Shown piece after piece: positions 63,727 through 64,000 of a DNA stretch of 64,000 nucleotides (its first letter is position 1; each line of letters begins with the position of its first letter). The position numbers were made by a program, and so were the translations under genes. The DNA comes from Butyrivibrio sp. MC2013 (GTDB lineage Bacteria > Bacillota > Clostridia > Lachnospirales > Lachnospiraceae), in the NCBI RefSeq assembly GCF_000424585.1, contig NZ_AUKE01000009.1, positions 62,001 to 126,000 on the forward strand, given 5' to 3'. The notes under the pieces were generated by a model. The model did no database searches. It was not told the DNA's origin and saw only the letters and a list, made by a program, of their open reading frames with translations.

Positions 63727-64000
63727 ATGGCATACAAGCTTATGGTACAGGGGACCATGTCGGGAGCGGGCAAGAGTCTGATAACGGCAGGTCTTCTCAG
63801 GATATTTCACAAAGACGGATACAAGGCGGCTCCCTTTAAGTCCCAGAATATGGCACTGAATTCCTACATAACGGACGAAGGGCTGGAGATAGGAAGAGCC
63901 CAGGCCATGCAGGCTATGGCTGCAGGGACCAGGCCTTTGTCATATATGAACCCTATTCTCTTAAAACCCAATTCCGACATGGGCTCACAGGTAATAGTGG
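63727..64000 (+). CDS. cbiP: cobyric acid synthase CbiP (partial, runs off the window)
   Basis: The first 91 codons are seen. [13 protein letters not shown] at 5-17 is the ATP loop of CobQ/CbiP, and [11 protein letters not shown] followed by E-I-G-R-A-Q-A and L-L-K-P is the conserved N-terminal part. The enzyme amidates the remaining b, d, e and g side chains. The start is ATG 63727, 5 bases after the cbiC stop. Confidence 0.95.
   Translation, partial: MAYKLMVQGTMSGAGKSLITAGLLRIFHKDGYKAAPFKSQNMALNSYITDEGLEIGRAQAMQAMAAGTRPLSYMNPILLKPNSDMGSQVIV

Noticed and set aside
1..64000. tRNA or rRNA genes
   Set aside because: I saw no T-loop/acceptor pattern or rRNA sequence in any intergenic gap.

Overview
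The window looks like chromosome of a low-to-mid GC anaerobic Firmicute of the Clostridia, most likely family Lachnospiraceae (the genus is not determined). The evidence is the Bacillus-like order rqcP-divIC-tilS-hpt-ftsH without the sporulation genes yabP/yabQ, an oxygen-independent cobalamin pathway under a cobalamin riboswitch, a flavodiiron-type protein, class II aldolase, CpsB/C/D exopolysaccharide regulators, and strong Shine-Dalgarno sites with frequent GTG/TTG starts.

Region 1 (1-2.2 kb): the end of a fibronectin-III surface protein, then an AAA ATPase-nuclease gene with short repeat arrays on both sides. Region 2 (2.2-21.7 kb): the most unusual part, a mirror-image locus. A tyrosine recombinase (10987-12153) sits between two ~665-bp inverted repeats. 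Outward from it run two operons with the same plan: membrane-anchored 183-aa protein, secreted 360-aa protein, intrinsic terminator, a variable set of genes, a GT2 glycosyltransferase, one more sugar transferase, and a GT32 glycosyltransferase. The outermost GT32 genes share a perfect ~113-bp inverted repeat. Eight proteins of the locus carry the same small Rossmann-like module. I read this as a predicted DNA-inversion switch that chooses between two secreted surface proteins and their glycosylation genes; inversion itself is not proven by one sequence. A third relative of the secreted proteins follows at 20.7 kb.

Region 3 (21.8-34 kb): a second AAA ATPase-nuclease gene preceded by four 15-bp repeats spaced exactly 33 bp, then housekeeping genes rqcP, divIC, tilS, hpt, ftsH, a GH13 amylase, fba, greA and larC. 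Region 4 (34-42.6 kb): cell envelope and exopolysaccharide: two LCP ligases flank a flavodiiron protein, cpsB, cpsC, cpsD, a sortase-like lipoprotein that has lost its catalytic His and Cys, and a secreted protein with an internal LPQTG. Region 5 (42.6-49.9 kb): hslO (Hsp33), a ~600-bp imperfect palindrome filling a convergent intergenic gap, a phosphoesterase, a toxin-antitoxin locus whose toxin has an in-frame UGA, pseF, mnmA and two unrecognised AT-rich genes.

Region 6 (49.9 kb to the end): a cobalamin riboswitch followed by a long, tightly packed operon: lipoprotein CbiK, two further lipoproteins and a FecCD permease for uptake, an ABC ATPase fused to CbiD, a CbiF-CbiG fusion, CbiH, CbiJ, CbiET, CbiA, CbiC and the start of CbiP. 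Together these take up a corrinoid or metal substrate and build cobyrinate a,c-diamide and cobyric acid; no cbiL is present in the part seen.
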